This document shows, in pieces, positions 44,064-53,377 of a stretch of DNA of 64,000 bases. Origin of the DNA: Myxococcus stipitatus DSM 14675 (GTDB lineage: Bacteria > Myxococcota > Myxococcia > Myxococcales > Myxococcaceae); NCBI RefSeq assembly GCF_000331735.1, contig NC_020126.1:7753501-7817500 (forward strand), in the 5' to 3' direction. Within the stretch, counting starts at the first letter, position 1. Each line of letters opens with the position of its first letter. A program made the position numbers and the translations under genes. The notes beneath the pieces are model-generated. The model was not told the DNA's origin. It did not search any database and was given only the letters and a program-made list of their open reading frames with translations.

Positions 44064-47000
44064 TCAGGCCATGGGCCGGGCGACGCCGCCCTCGAGGAGC
44101 ATCCGCAGGCACCCCGCGTCGTCGACCGCCGCGACGGTGCCGCAGTGGAGGATGTCTCCGTCAATCCATGGGTTGAGTGACTTCAACGAGAGCCGCAGCG
44201 GCATGGCATCGGGCCTGGACACCAGTCCTCGGTCGAAGGTGGCTCGCTGGAACTGGATGGGCGCGAAGACGGTGTCCGACACGCCATTCACATGCATGGC
44301 GCTCAGCCGCAGGGCCGCGTCGAGGATGAGCGCGGGCACGGTGGCCCCCGCGTCCTCCGTCTTCGACGGGAGGCCCAGCTTCGCGAAGCGCGCCGACGGC
44401 TCCAGGCGGATGTCCTCCAGGCAGTCGAACATCTTCCGCAGCTCGATGGGGCCCCCGCGTGCGCAGTGCGGGTCCTCGGCGGAGAGACCGCGCCCGGAAG
44501 GCGTGGCCGCGTCCAAGGCCGGTGCGCCCCGAGGCGCTTGCGCCGACAGCGTGAAGCGCGCTTCCGCGTGGACCACGTCGCGCTCGAGCACCCGGCCCGA
44601 GCCATGGACGATGTCTCCGACCAGCCGCACCCTCACGCTGAGCAGGCCGGGCTCGTCGGCCAGCGGCGTGCACTCCGCGCGCAGGTCCTGGCGGCCTCCG
44701 GGCTTCACGCGGATGAAGCGCGAGAAGCGGACGTCCTCGATGGAGACGGTGCGCAGCTCCGGCCTGCCGTCTCCCAGCGCGGCGCGGAGCATCAGGTCCA
44801 ACGCCCAGGCGCCCGGCAGCGTGGGGGTGCCTCGGACGAGGTGGTCCTCCAGGCAGGGAACCTGGACCGCGTCCACCACCAGGTCCTTGAGCACCGTCTT
44901 CGTGACAGCGGGACTCGCGGGCGCGGCCGACGGCATCAACGTCAGGCCGTAGTAGGAGCGCTCGCTCTCGGTGAGCTGCACGTTGATGGCCTCGCGCGGC
45001 TGGCCCTCGATGAGCTGCAGGAAGAGCGCCTCGCCTTCCTCGGCGCGAATCCCACGGAGCTTCCGGCTGGCGCCGAGCACGCGGTACTCGGAGCCTCGCG
45101 TCATGCCGATGCCGTCCCAGGCGAGCCAGCCCACGCTGCACCAGGGGGTCCCCGTGCGGCGGTCGCTCACCCAGGCGCAGAGCCGGTCCAGCGCCTCGTT
45201 CGCCGCGCCGTAGTCCGCCTGTCCGTCATTCCCGATGAAGCTGAACGCGGACGTGAGGACATGGAACGGCACCGACGGGCCGAAGCGGCTCGTGCTGGCC
45301 GAGTGCAGCTGCTGGAGTCCTCGCAGCTTCGTGTCCAGGTTCGTGCGCAGCTCCGAGAGCCGGCGGCGGTTCAGCTTCTTGGAGGTCTGGGTTCCGGCGC
45401 CGTGGACGACGAGGTCCAGGCGGCCGTGCTCGTCGACCAGCTCGTCCATCACTCGCGCCACGTCCTCGGCGCGGGTGACATCCGCCACGCGGTAGACCAT
45501 GCGGCCCGGCAGTCGTGAGAGCTCCGCGAGCGTGGAGCGCAGCTCTCGCACCGCGAGGTGCCGCTCGAAGCGGGCTCGAAGCTCCGGCATCTTCGTGCCC
45601 GGCTTCGAGGCCAGCTCGGTGGCGTAGAACTCCCGCTCCACCTCGGAGAGCTGGGCGTCCGAGGCTTGGAGCACTCGCGCCGGAGCGCTCTCCGGGTCGC
45701 TGCGACCCAGCAGGACCACGGTGCAGCCGTAGCGCTTCAGGAGCGCGCCAGCGAGCACCGCGGTGACGCCTCGGCCTCCGCCCGTCAGCAGGACCACGGA
45801 GCCCGCATCGAGCCGCGACTCGCCCGTGGCGGGCGTCGTGGTGGGGCGCAATCTGCGGACGTAGCGTGCCCCGGCGTCGAAGCAGACCTCGACCGACGGG
45901 CCCCCTTCCTCCTCCGAGCCAAGCTCCATGAGCGCCAGGTCCAGCGCCTCGCCGAGTGGACGCCAGGTGGTCGCGATGGCTCGGACGTTCTTCGAGGGGA
46001 CCTCTCGTGCGATGGACTTGAGCATTCCGGAGAACAGGCCTGTCACCGGGTGAAGGACTCGACGAAGCCCCACGCCTCCGACGCACAGGCTCGCAAGCTC
46101 GATGCTCCCCGCGAGCAGCCCCTCGTAGGAGCGCCGCGCCGCGAGGAAGAGCAGCTCCAGGGCTTCATGGCGCAGCGCCGTGTCCTCGACGACGCGGGCC
46201 TCGCTCGATGCGGCCTCCAGGCGGTGGACCGCGAGGATGAGGCTCGGCTCGAAGCCCAGGGACTGGAGACCCGCTTCCGCGCGCTCCTCGCTGGAGGTGT
46301 CGATGCCGAGGACCCGGCCCGCTCCGGACGACGTTCCGGCGAAGACCACTCGGTACTCGGCCGCCCCGAGGCGTCGGGCCTGTTCATCCAGCTCCTTCGC
46401 CAGGACTTCATCCCGGGCGATGAAGAGGACGCGCTGCCCGGTGAGTCGAGCCGCCCGCGTCACTCGCGCGGGCTGCGCGACGAGCACGGGGGCGTGGTAG
46501 CCGATGACGGCGGCATGGTCGAAGCCGTCACCGCCACTGGCGGGGGGCGCCACGTCGGCGGCCCCGGGAGCGTTCGGCACGGGAGGTCCCGCGACCGCTC
46601 GCATCGTTTCTGCGCTCGCGACCGTTCGCGTCGGCTCTGGAATCGCGGACGGAGCGGACTGGACACGGCCGAGGGCGCCTGCAACGCGCTGGCCCTCCTC
46701 GGTGTGCACACGCCCCGTCGACTGGAACTGCTCGACGGGGGTAATCGCCTCCGCCGCTCTCGCACTCCTCAACACGGGTGACGACAGCGGCATGGCCTCG
46801 CCCGGCGTCAGCCGGACCTCCAGGCGCGCACCGCTCGCGGCATCGGGACGGAATCGCAACGTGGTGGCGCTTCCTCCGGCCGCCGCTTGCACGGCGCGCA
46901 GCACCTCCAGCCCCTCCCGAGCCGAGTGCGCTGGCAATTCAACCCCCGCCGAGTCACGCGGGCCTCGGGTCTCCGACAGGTGCAGGTGGCACAACACCTT

Positions 47001-50000
47001 CAACCCCCGCTTCGCTGCCGTCGCGGCGGTGGTCACCGCCAGCAACATCACTCCCTCCGAGAGCGAGGCCCCTTCCGAGACCTCCCCCGGCCGGAGGACA
47101 TGGGCCCCCCCCACCAGCGCCAACTCGAAGCCCGACGCCAGCACACCTCGAGCGGCCTTCAGCGAGGCAGCCAACGAGGCCGCTCCCGCATCCACCACGA
47201 AGTTCGGGCCCTTCACATCCAGCGCCCCGGCCACACGCCCCGGCGTCACGTTGGCCATCATTCCCTGGAGCGTGTACGGCCCCGAAGGACGCAGCGAGCC
47301 CACCACCGTGTCATGCAGCCGCTCCGCCAACGGCAGCAGCACGGCGCGCTCGGGCGTGCTCAGCACCCACTCACGGAGCTTCCTTCGCGTCGAGGACGCC
47401 AGCACCCGCTGAATCGCCTCCACGCCTCGCCGCGTCTTGCCCTCCAGCCCGAGCACGATGGCCGTCCCCATCCTCAGCTCCTCGAACTTCCCGAGCTTCT
47501 GGACCAGCGCACTCGCGGCCGTGAGCGCGAGCCCCTGCGTGAGGTCCATGTCCTCGGTGATGTCCGGCAGCAGCCGCACCGAGGACGGTGGCCGGTACGC
47601 CCCCACGTCGAAGCGCGTCCCTGGCTGCGACGCATCCGACGTCCTCGGCACCCCGAGCGCATCGGGGTACACCCCTTCGGCGGCCACCACGACCAGCGTG
47701 TCCGCCCACTTCGCGCTCCGCGCCACCACCGCGCCCCCCCGGTACTCCTCCAGCACCAGGTGCGCGTTCGTGCCGCCAAAGCCGAAGCCATTGGTCGCGG
47801 CACGCCGAGGATGCTCGCCATTCTCCGGCCAGGACTGCTCGCGCACGCAGACCTCGAAGTCCGTGCCCAGCGCGCTCAGCTCCTTGCCGGCCTTCTCGAA
47901 GTTCGACTGCTTGGGGATGAGCCGGTGCTCCAGCGCCTTGCACAGCTTGATGACCGACGCGGCCCCCGCCGCCCAGCCCACGTGGCCAATCAGCGCCTTC
48001 ACGCTCGCCAGCTGGATGCCCTGGCGCTTGCCACCGAAGACCCGCGCAATCGACTTCAGCTCCGTCGCGTCTCCCGCGGGCGTGGCCGTGCCGTGCGCCT
48101 CCAGGTACTGGATGGTCGCCGGGTCGATGCCCGACTCCGAGTAGCAGGTGTTCATCGCCGCCACCTGTCCCTCCACGCGAGGAACGTTGGCGGAGCTGCT
48201 GCGCCCGTCACTGGAGAGCCCCGTGCCTCGGATGATGGCGCGAACCCGGAGCCCCGCCGCGAGCGCGTCCGGCAGCCGCATCAGGCCGACCACCCCCGCG
48301 CCCTCGCCGAAGATGACGCCATCGGCGCGCGCATCGAACGGCCGGCTCCCCGTCGCCGAGAGCCCGTTGAACTGCGAGAAGAGGCAGCTGTTCCCAGGCC
48401 CCGGCGAGAAGACGCCACCCGCGAGCACCAGGTCCACCTCCCCCAACTGGAGCGACTTCATCCCCAGCGCCATCGCATACAGCGACGAGGCACACGCGGC
48501 GTCGAGCAGCACCGAGGAGACACCCCGGCCCACCACGTCCTCCACCACCGCCTGCAACGTCGGATGCGGCGCGAGCTCGGAGGAGCGCGCCCCGACACCC
48601 AACACCTCCCGCGTCGCCTGTGACAGCAGCGCCACCTCCGCGCCGCCCACGCCCTTCGCGCGGAGCAGCGCCTCTCCCGCCTCCACGCTCAGCGCGGCGT
48701 CGTACTCGGCGGAGCCTTCCGCGGTGGACCCCAACAAGCACTGGACACGCCCCGGCGCCCGAGCGACGAGCTGCTCCAACCCCGCCACGCCCTGCGCCAG
48801 CGCGATGGCCAGCAGCTTCTGCTCCCGCACGTACTCCTGGAAGCGCACCGGCTCCATTCCGGGCGGAGCCACCAGGTCCTCATTCCGGACCGCGCCCGCC
48901 AGCAGCGTATAGGCCCGGTCCGGAGTCCCCGTCGGGCCCACGAAGTCCGTCACCAACGAGGGCTCGGCCAGCCCCGGGTCGACGATGCCGCTGACGCCCT
49001 CGCGGATGTTGCGCCAGTACGCCTCCGGGTCCTTCGCTCCGCCCGGGAACATGCAGCCCAAAGACACGATGGCGATCACCGAGTCCTCCGGCTTCACCTC
49101 GGCGGACTCCCCGCGAGGAGCCTCCGCGGGGAGCAGCTCGGAGATGGCCTGCACCTCCAGCGACTTCCGCTCCGGCAGGATGCGCTGGACGATGCGCGAC
49201 AGTCGGCCCGCCGTCCCGCAGTCCAGGAAGCGCGTGCACCCCGCGCGCGACAGCAGCTCCACGGCGCCCAGGAAATCGAACGGCTTGAGCAGGTGCGCCG
49301 CGAGCGCCTCCGCCAGCTCTCCCGGAGCCCCCGTATAGACGCGCCGCTCGATGGGCGAATAGACGGGCTTCGAGGACGGCTTCGTCGCGATGCGCGCCAA
49401 GGCCGCGCGGAACATCTTCGCCGCGGGCTGAAGCGCCCGGTGGTGGAACGGATAACGACTCACCACGAAGGTGAAGCCCTGCCCTCGCTGCTCCAGATGC
49501 GTCCGGAGCCGCTCCAGCTCCACGCGGGGCCCCGCGACCACGGTCTGCTTCGCGTGGTTGCGCCCCGCGACGACCAGCTGCTCCGCGCCACACTCGGACA
49601 GGGCACGTGCCGTCTCCGCCTCGCTCAGCGCGATGGCCGCCAGCGTGCCCAGCTCATCCGACACCTCGCGCAGCGCCAGGATGCGCAGGCACACCACCTC
49701 CGCCCCCGCGCTCAGGTCCAACGCTCCAGCCGCCGTCAGCGCGGCAATCTCTCCGAAGCTGTGTCCCACGAAGACGTCGGGAGCCTGCCCCTGGCGCGCC
49801 AGCCACCGCGCACCCAGCACCCCAGACAGGAAGATGCCCAGTTGGTCCAGCCGAGGCGACTGCTCCAGCGCGCTTCGCACCTCGGCCGCGTCCCGCGCCG
49901 CGAGCAGCGCGCTCGCGTCGAAGCCGTAGCGCCGCGCCACCGACTCCACCCCCGCGAGCTCCTCCCGCAGCTCCGGCTGCAGCGCCTTCAGGCGGACGAA

Positions 50001-50672
50001 CAGCTCGGGCTCGAAGGACCCCTGTCCCGCGAAGAGGAACGCCCGGGCCCCCTCCGGCAGGCGCCACGCGGCCTCCGCCTTCACCCCGGACGCCACCGCC
50101 AGGGAGTCCTCGACGATGCGGGACGTCCCCAGCGAAGCCGGGTCCGCGAGGAGCTGCCTCGCCAGCGCGCGCAGCGACTCCGGGAACAGGTCCTGCACCG
50201 CGGCGCCCCCCTTGAGCGCACGCTCACGGACGCTGAGGCCGCCCTCGGGCTCGAAGATTCCCGCCAGCGAATCCAGGCAGGGGCGGAACGAGTCGGGGAA
50301 CGGGCAGAGCAGCCCCGTCTCCCTGTCCGCGCACAGCACCGTCTGGTAGCCGCACGCGACGGGCGTCCCGTCCCACTTCATCGTCCGGAAGCAGAAGCGC
50401 AGCGACACCTCGCCCCGCGCCTCGAACGAGGTGAACACCACCAGCCGGTCGCCCAGGTTCGCGGGCGACAGGTTGCGCGAGTACCCCTCGTGCGTGAGCA
50501 GGAGCACCCGGTCGAAGTCGCGGCGGAACTCCGGCACCTCGAAGAAGTGCGGACTGAAGAGCAGGTGCTCCCGGCCCGCGCACTGGAACTTGAAGTTGGT
50601 GAGGAAGTGATGGCTCCCGTAGGCCATCGTGTCATCGAAGTGGATGACGTACGGGACAGCGAAGTAGCCCAT
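44064..50672 (-). CDS. Iterative lipid/polyketide synthase: hotdog-AT-KS-CLF-KR-DH
   Basis: This 2,202-residue synthase has an unusual domain order. Residues ~1-190 resemble a hotdog thioesterase or dehydratase (VPYVIHFDDTMAYGSHHFL). Next is an acyltransferase with Ser305 in GHSFGE. The KS has Cys727 in DAACASS, EAHGTAT and KALIGHVGWAAG. A second KS-like domain has Ala1164 where the Cys should be, so it is a chain-length-factor or decarboxylase type. After a ~140-residue linker comes a KR with TGGGRGVT and Tyr1821 in GQADYGAANEAL, a form seen in PUFA and heterocyst-glycolipid synthases. A dehydratase with His1944 (HLVRGTPTLP) and LDAALRL ends the chain. No ACP is present; tandem ACPs come from the gene just upstream. 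ATG 50672 has GGGGGA 8 bases before it; 50687 is an alternative. Product unknown, probably an unusual long acyl chain. Confidence 0.88.
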   Translation of the reverse strand: MGYFAVPYVIHFDDTMAYGSHHFLTNFKFQCAGREHLLFSPHFFEVPEFRRDFDRVLLLTHEGYSRNLSPANLGDRLVVFTSFEARGEVSLRFCFRTMKWDGTPVACGYQTVLCADRETGLLCPFPDSFRPCLDSLAGIFEPEGGLSVRERALKGGAAVQDLFPESLRALARQLLADPASLGTSRIVEDSLAVASGVKAEAAWRLPEGARAFLFAGQGSFEPELFVRLKALQPELREELAGVESVARRYGFDASALLAARDAAEVRSALEQSPRLDQLGIFLSGVLGARWLARQGQAPDVFVGHSFGEIAALTAAGALDLSAGAEVVCLRILALREVSDELGTLAAIALSEAETARALSECGAEQLVVAGRNHAKQTVVAGPRVELERLRTHLEQRGQGFTFVVSRYPFHHRALQPAAKMFRAALARIATKPSSKPVYSPIERRVYTGAPGELAEALAAHLLKPFDFLGAVELLSRAGCTRFLDCGTAGRLSRIVQRILPERKSLEVQAISELLPAEAPRGESAEVKPEDSVIAIVSLGCMFPGGAKDPEAYWRNIREGVSGIVDPGLAEPSLVTDFVGPTGTPDRAYTLLAGAVRNEDLVAPPGMEPVRFQEYVREQKLLAIALAQGVAGLEQLVARAPGRVQCLLGSTAEGSAEYDAALSVEAGEALLRAKGVGGAEVALLSQATREVLGVGARSSELAPHPTLQAVVEDVVGRGVSSVLLDAACASSLYAMALGMKSLQLGEVDLVLAGGVFSPGPGNSCLFSQFNGLSATGSRPFDARADGVIFGEGAGVVGLMRLPDALAAGLRVRAIIRGTGLSSDGRSSSANVPRVEGQVAAMNTCYSESGIDPATIQYLEAHGTATPAGDATELKSIARVFGGKRQGIQLASVKALIGHVGWAAGAASVIKLCKALEHRLIPKQSNFEKAGKELSALGTDFEVCVREQSWPENGEHPRRAATNGFGFGGTNAHLVLEEYRGGAVVARSAKWADTLVVVAAEGVYPDALGVPRTSDASQPGTRFDVGAYRPPSSVRLLPDITEDMDLTQGLALTAASALVQKLGKFEELRMGTAIVLGLEGKTRRGVEAIQRVLASSTRRKLREWVLSTPERAVLLPLAERLHDTVVGSLRPSGPYTLQGMMANVTPGRVAGALDVKGPNFVVDAGAASLAASLKAARGVLASGFELALVGGAHVLRPGEVSEGASLSEGVMLLAVTTAATAAKRGLKVLCHLHLSETRGPRDSAGVELPAHSAREGLEVLRAVQAAAGGSATTLRFRPDAASGARLEVRLTPGEAMPLSSPVLRSARAAEAITPVEQFQSTGRVHTEEGQRVAGALGRVQSAPSAIPEPTRTVASAETMRAVAGPPVPNAPGAADVAPPASGGDGFDHAAVIGYHAPVLVAQPARVTRAARLTGQRVLFIARDEVLAKELDEQARRLGAAEYRVVFAGTSSGAGRVLGIDTSSEERAEAGLQSLGFEPSLILAVHRLEAASSEARVVEDTALRHEALELLFLAARRSYEGLLAGSIELASLCVGGVGLRRVLHPVTGLFSGMLKSIAREVPSKNVRAIATTWRPLGEALDLALMELGSEEEGGPSVEVCFDAGARYVRRLRPTTTPATGESRLDAGSVVLLTGGGRGVTAVLAGALLKRYGCTVVLLGRSDPESAPARVLQASDAQLSEVEREFYATELASKPGTKMPELRARFERHLAVRELRSTLAELSRLPGRMVYRVADVTRAEDVARVMDELVDEHGRLDLVVHGAGTQTSKKLNRRRLSELRTNLDTKLRGLQQLHSASTSRFGPSVPFHVLTSAFSFIGNDGQADYGAANEALDRLCAWVSDRRTGTPWCSVGWLAWDGIGMTRGSEYRVLGASRKLRGIRAEEGEALFLQLIEGQPREAINVQLTESERSYYGLTLMPSAAPASPAVTKTVLKDLVVDAVQVPCLEDHLVRGTPTLPGAWALDLMLRAALGDGRPELRTVSIEDVRFSRFIRVKPGGRQDLRAECTPLADEPGLLSVRVRLVGDIVHGSGRVLERDVVHAEARFTLSAQAPRGAPALDAATPSGRGLSAEDPHCARGGPIELRKMFDCLEDIRLEPSARFAKLGLPSKTEDAGATVPALILDAALRLSAMHVNGVSDTVFAPIQFQRATFDRGLVSRPDAMPLRLSLKSLNPWIDGDILHCGTVAAVDDAGCLRMLLEGGVARPMA

Positions 50673-50694
50673 GGTGAAGTCCCCCATTCGATGT

Positions 50695-52176
50695 TCAGGA
50701 ATCCAGTGCGCTCAGCGCCCGCAGGTCGTGTCCGTTGACTTGCGGCCGCCCGTCGGGAAGCAGTCCATCCACCGTCGCGGAGAGCCCGCCGTCCACCACC
50801 CAGACGGCCCCGTTCACCCGCTGTGTCTTCGGGCCCAGGAGCAGCTCCGTCACGTCGGCCACGTCCTCCGCCGTGCAGAGTTGCCCGCCCGGCGTGGCGG
50901 CCTCCCAGCGAGACACCCGCCCTGGCGCGTTGGGGAACATGCCCAGCAGCTCCCCATGCACCGGGCCCGCCGACACGCAGTTGGTGCGGATGCCCTCCGG
51001 CGCCAGCTCCGCCGCCAGGTAGCGCGTGAGCGACTCCACGCCCGCCTTCACCACGCCCTGGCAGCCCAGGTCATACATGTACCGCTGCGACATCGAGGTC
51101 GACATGGTGACGATGGCGCCGCCACCTCGCCGCGCCATCAGCGGACGGGCGCGCATGGCGCACTCGTAGGTCCCGGTGACACACGTGCGGAACGCCTTGT
51201 CCCAGTCGCGCGGGGCGATGCGGTCGAACGGGCCAATCAGCCCGTTGGAGGCGTTGCACACCAGGAGGTCCAAGCCTCCCAGCCGCTCCGCGAGGGTGGT
51301 GAACAGCCGCTCCAGGTGCTCCTCCTGCGCGACGGAGCCCCACACGTGCAGCGCCTTGCCCCCCGCGGCGACAATCTCCTGCGCGGTGCGCTCGCCCTCG
51401 TCCCGGGAGTGGAACGAGTTCACGACCACCGTCGCCCCCGCGCTGGCCAGCCGCTGCGCGATGACCTTTCCAATCCCCTTCCCGGAGCCGGTGACGAGCG
51501 CCACCTTCCCCTCGAAGGGAAGCGGCTGCCGGACGGCGACGGGCGGCGGCGCCACCCCTTGCGGCACCTGCGCCACCGCGCTCGTCACGGGCGCATTCCC
51601 CTGGCGGGAGCGGAGCTCCTCGCTCACGGCCGAGAGCGTGCGCAGCCGCCGCGACGGCCGAGGCCCCAGCTCCAGGCTCAGCTCCTTGGCGAGCACGGCC
51701 AACACCTCCGCGAGCTTCACGGAGTCGATGCCCAGCTCATCCTCCAAATCCGCCTCCGGCGTCAGCAGCTCCTCCGGGTAGCGCGTCACCCGAGCGAACA
51801 CGGCGCGCACCCGAGCCTCCAGGTCCAACGGAAGGCCGGCCGCCAAGGGAGAAGCCACGGGCGCGGGAATGGACGGGGCCGCGGGCACGGGTGCGGGGGC
51901 AGCGTCCTCGAGCTGCGCCACCACCTGTTCGGCGATGAGGCTCAAGGTGCGCGCCTTCGCGCCCCGAGGCAGCCGCTCCACCGCGAGGCCGAACTCACGC
52001 GCGACGACGGCGGCAATCTCCGCGAGCTTCACGGAGTCGATTCCCAGCTCGTCCTCCAGCTGCGCCTCGGCCGTCAGGATGTCGAGCGGATACCGGGTGA
52101 CAGTCGCCGCGCAGTGGCGAATCCGCTCCAGGACGTGTGAATGCGACAGGGGACCCAGGCGTGATGACGGGGACAT
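50695..52176 (-). CDS. Tandem ACP-ACP fused to FabL-like SDR reductase
   Basis: This 493-residue protein carries two ACPs in tandem with near-identical cores: ELGIDSVKLAEI at Ser48 and again at Ser152, each preceded by an R-Y-P-x-x-x-L-T-x-E pattern, as in PUFA-synthase ACP repeats. A Pro/Ala linker leads to a short-chain reductase (~218-493) with TGSGKGIG for NAD(P)H, CNASNG, and GPVHGELLG. The active-site helix reads QRYMYDLGCQGVVKAGVE: the Lys is present, but Tyr is at -9 and -11 rather than at -4 (FabG type) or about -7 (FabI/FabL type). It probably serves as the enoyl or ketoreductase of the iterative synthase. GAGGG precedes ATG 52176 by 6-7 bases. First gene of the lipid operon. Confidence 0.88.
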   Translation of the reverse strand: MSPSSRLGPLSHSHVLERIRHCAATVTRYPLDILTAEAQLEDELGIDSVKLAEIAAVVAREFGLAVERLPRGAKARTLSLIAEQVVAQLEDAAPAPVPAAPSIPAPVASPLAAGLPLDLEARVRAVFARVTRYPEELLTPEADLEDELGIDSVKLAEVLAVLAKELSLELGPRPSRRLRTLSAVSEELRSRQGNAPVTSAVAQVPQGVAPPPVAVRQPLPFEGKVALVTGSGKGIGKVIAQRLASAGATVVVNSFHSRDEGERTAQEIVAAGGKALHVWGSVAQEEHLERLFTTLAERLGGLDLLVCNASNGLIGPFDRIAPRDWDKAFRTCVTGTYECAMRARPLMARRGGGAIVTMSTSMSQRYMYDLGCQGVVKAGVESLTRYLAAELAPEGIRTNCVSAGPVHGELLGMFPNAPGRVSRWEAATPGGQLCTAEDVADVTELLLGPKTQRVNGAVWVVDGGLSATVDGLLPDGRPQVNGHDLRALSALDS

Positions 52177-52293
52177 TCTGAACCCTCACATTTTCAGGAA
52201 CAGCTTGGGATGGATTGAGTCGCGTGCTTTATGCACGGGGGGTCTGACATTCAGTGCATCCCTTCCCCAGCACTCGCAACTCAAAGACAGGCA

Positions 52294-52307
52294 CGAACGT
52301 CCGTTCG
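52294..52307. promoter_or_regulatory. 14-base inverted repeat, candidate operator of the lipid operon
   Basis: CGAACG-TC-CGTTCG is a perfect palindrome with a two-base centre, about 120 bases upstream of the ACP-ACP-SDR start. Its position suits a regulator site for the lipid operon promoter, but no promoter could be aligned with confidence and no regulator gene is adjacent. Confidence 0.35.
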
Positions 52308-52560
52308 AGAGCACATCACCGCCTGAATTGACAAACACCCATCTCCCGTCGACATGTGAGGGAAATCCACGAGGCGTCAGAGGGGGAGACAAGGCGACAC
52401 AGCGGAAGGACACACGCATGTGAAGCATTGATGATACACGTCTCGCGTCCATGGCCCAGGATGGCCAGGTCACCCAGACAAGCCCTTCAAAACACAAGCA
52501 TCGCCAGTGTCACTTGACACCCGCGATGAAGACATCCACGACACAGCGGACTGCTCGACT

Positions 52561-52596
52561 CCACACGGGCCCGGAGAATCCGCCGGGCCCGTGTGG
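52561..52596 (-). terminator. Perfect 14-bp hairpin terminator
   Basis: CCACACGGGCCCGG (52561-52574) pairs perfectly with CCGGGCCCGTGTGG (52583-52596) across an 8-base loop. It starts about 22 bases after the stop of the YciI-like gene on the minus strand and isolates that gene from the lipid operon. No T-tract follows. Confidence 0.85.
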
Positions 52597-52618
52597 CCTC
52601 ACTGAAATGACCAACCGC

Positions 52619-53041
52619 TCAGTTCTTCGCGACCTGCTGGCGCAGGCTCTCTTCCTGCGCCTGGAGCTCGGGCGTGAGGGCGGCGCCGAAGTCCTCGGGG
52701 TCGAACACGCGGCGGATTTCAATCTCCGACTCGACCAGCATCGGGTTCGGGCAGCGCTTCACCCACTCGACGGCCTCTTCCAGCGACTTCACCTGGAACA
52801 GCCAGAAGCCGGCGATCAGCTCCTTCGTCTCCGCGAAGGGGCCGTCAATCACGGTCCGGGTGGAGCCGCTGAAGCGAACCCGCGCGCCCTTCGAGCTGGG
52901 GTGGAGGCCCTCACCCGCGAGCAGCACTCCGGCCTTCACCAGCTCCTCGTTGTACTTCCCCATCGCCTCCAGCAGGGACTGCTCCGGCATCTTTCCCGCT
53001 TCCGAATCCTGCGTCGCCTTCACAATGACCATGAATCGCAT
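52619..53041 (-). CDS. YciI/DGPF-domain protein
   Basis: This 140-residue protein is a YCII-related single-domain dimeric alpha-beta barrel. It begins MRFMVIVKATQDSEAG and holds the family signature DGPFAETKE followed by AGFWLFQVKSLEEAVEWVKRCP. Members of the DGPF branch are often found near ECF sigma factors in actinobacteria and myxobacteria, but no such pair is adjacent here. Catalytic role is unknown. GGAG precedes the ATG by about 7 bases. The frame stays open far upstream (to 53566), yet that part crosses the chitinase promoter region and reads as shadow. Monocistronic, closed by a strong hairpin. Confidence 0.88.
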   Translation of the reverse strand: MRFMVIVKATQDSEAGKMPEQSLLEAMGKYNEELVKAGVLLAGEGLHPSSKGARVRFSGSTRTVIDGPFAETKELIAGFWLFQVKSLEEAVEWVKRCPNPMLVESEIEIRRVFDPEDFGAALTPELQAQEESLRQQVAKN

Positions 53042-53377
53042 GTCGTCTCTCCGTCGGGGGTCGCGGTTGCGTTGACCGGTGTTCTTCCCGGCCTCTATCG
53101 CTTCGTCGAATGACCTGGGGAACGATCGACACGGCCCTGAATTATTTCGACGACCCAGGCCAAGCCCGCGAAATGACTGGCCGCGCGCGGCGGGGATGTT
53201 CGAAAAGTCCCAGGGAATTTCCCGGAGATTTCCTCCGAGTCCCATGCGCCTGATTCCATCCGTGAGGAATCGGGTGCGCGAGGAGACCCGAGCAGGTTGA
53301 CCCGAAAAATGGCGGGGGCCTCTCTCATGGCTCGGTGCCTCCGGGCCCTCTCCCCTCGCAGCCGAAAGGCAAACACC
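53042..53377. other. Divergent intergenic region before the chitinase
   Basis: These 336 bases lie between the YciI-like start and the chosen chitinase start. A small palindrome GGGAATTTCCC (53213-53223) and a nearby related half (GATTTCC, 53227-53233) could be regulator sites. TTGACC at 53072-53077 is a possible plus-strand -35, but no matching -10 was found. In-frame chitinase starts exist at 53297 (TTG) and 53327, so part of this gap might be coding if the N-terminus is longer. Confidence 0.45.

Larger units (their letters stand above)
52177..52618. other. Intergenic region upstream of the lipid operon
   Basis: These 442 bases hold no credible gene. Near the lipid operon are two inverted repeats: CGTGC-TTTAT-GCACG (52223-52237) and CGAACG-TC-CGTTCG (52294-52307). 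Near the other end is the terminator of the next minus-strand gene (52561-52596). TTGACA occurs on the plus strand near 52327 and 52514 without a fitting -10 element. Base composition is lower in GC than the flanking genes, as expected for a regulatory gap. Confidence 0.5.

Noticed and set aside
41743-52176. Possibility that the hotdog-AT-KS-CLF synthase belongs to the pyrrole/polyene pathway
   Set aside because: It is separated by unrelated genes and terminators, has its own ACPs and promoter gap, and uses PUFA-type rather than modular PKS domains.
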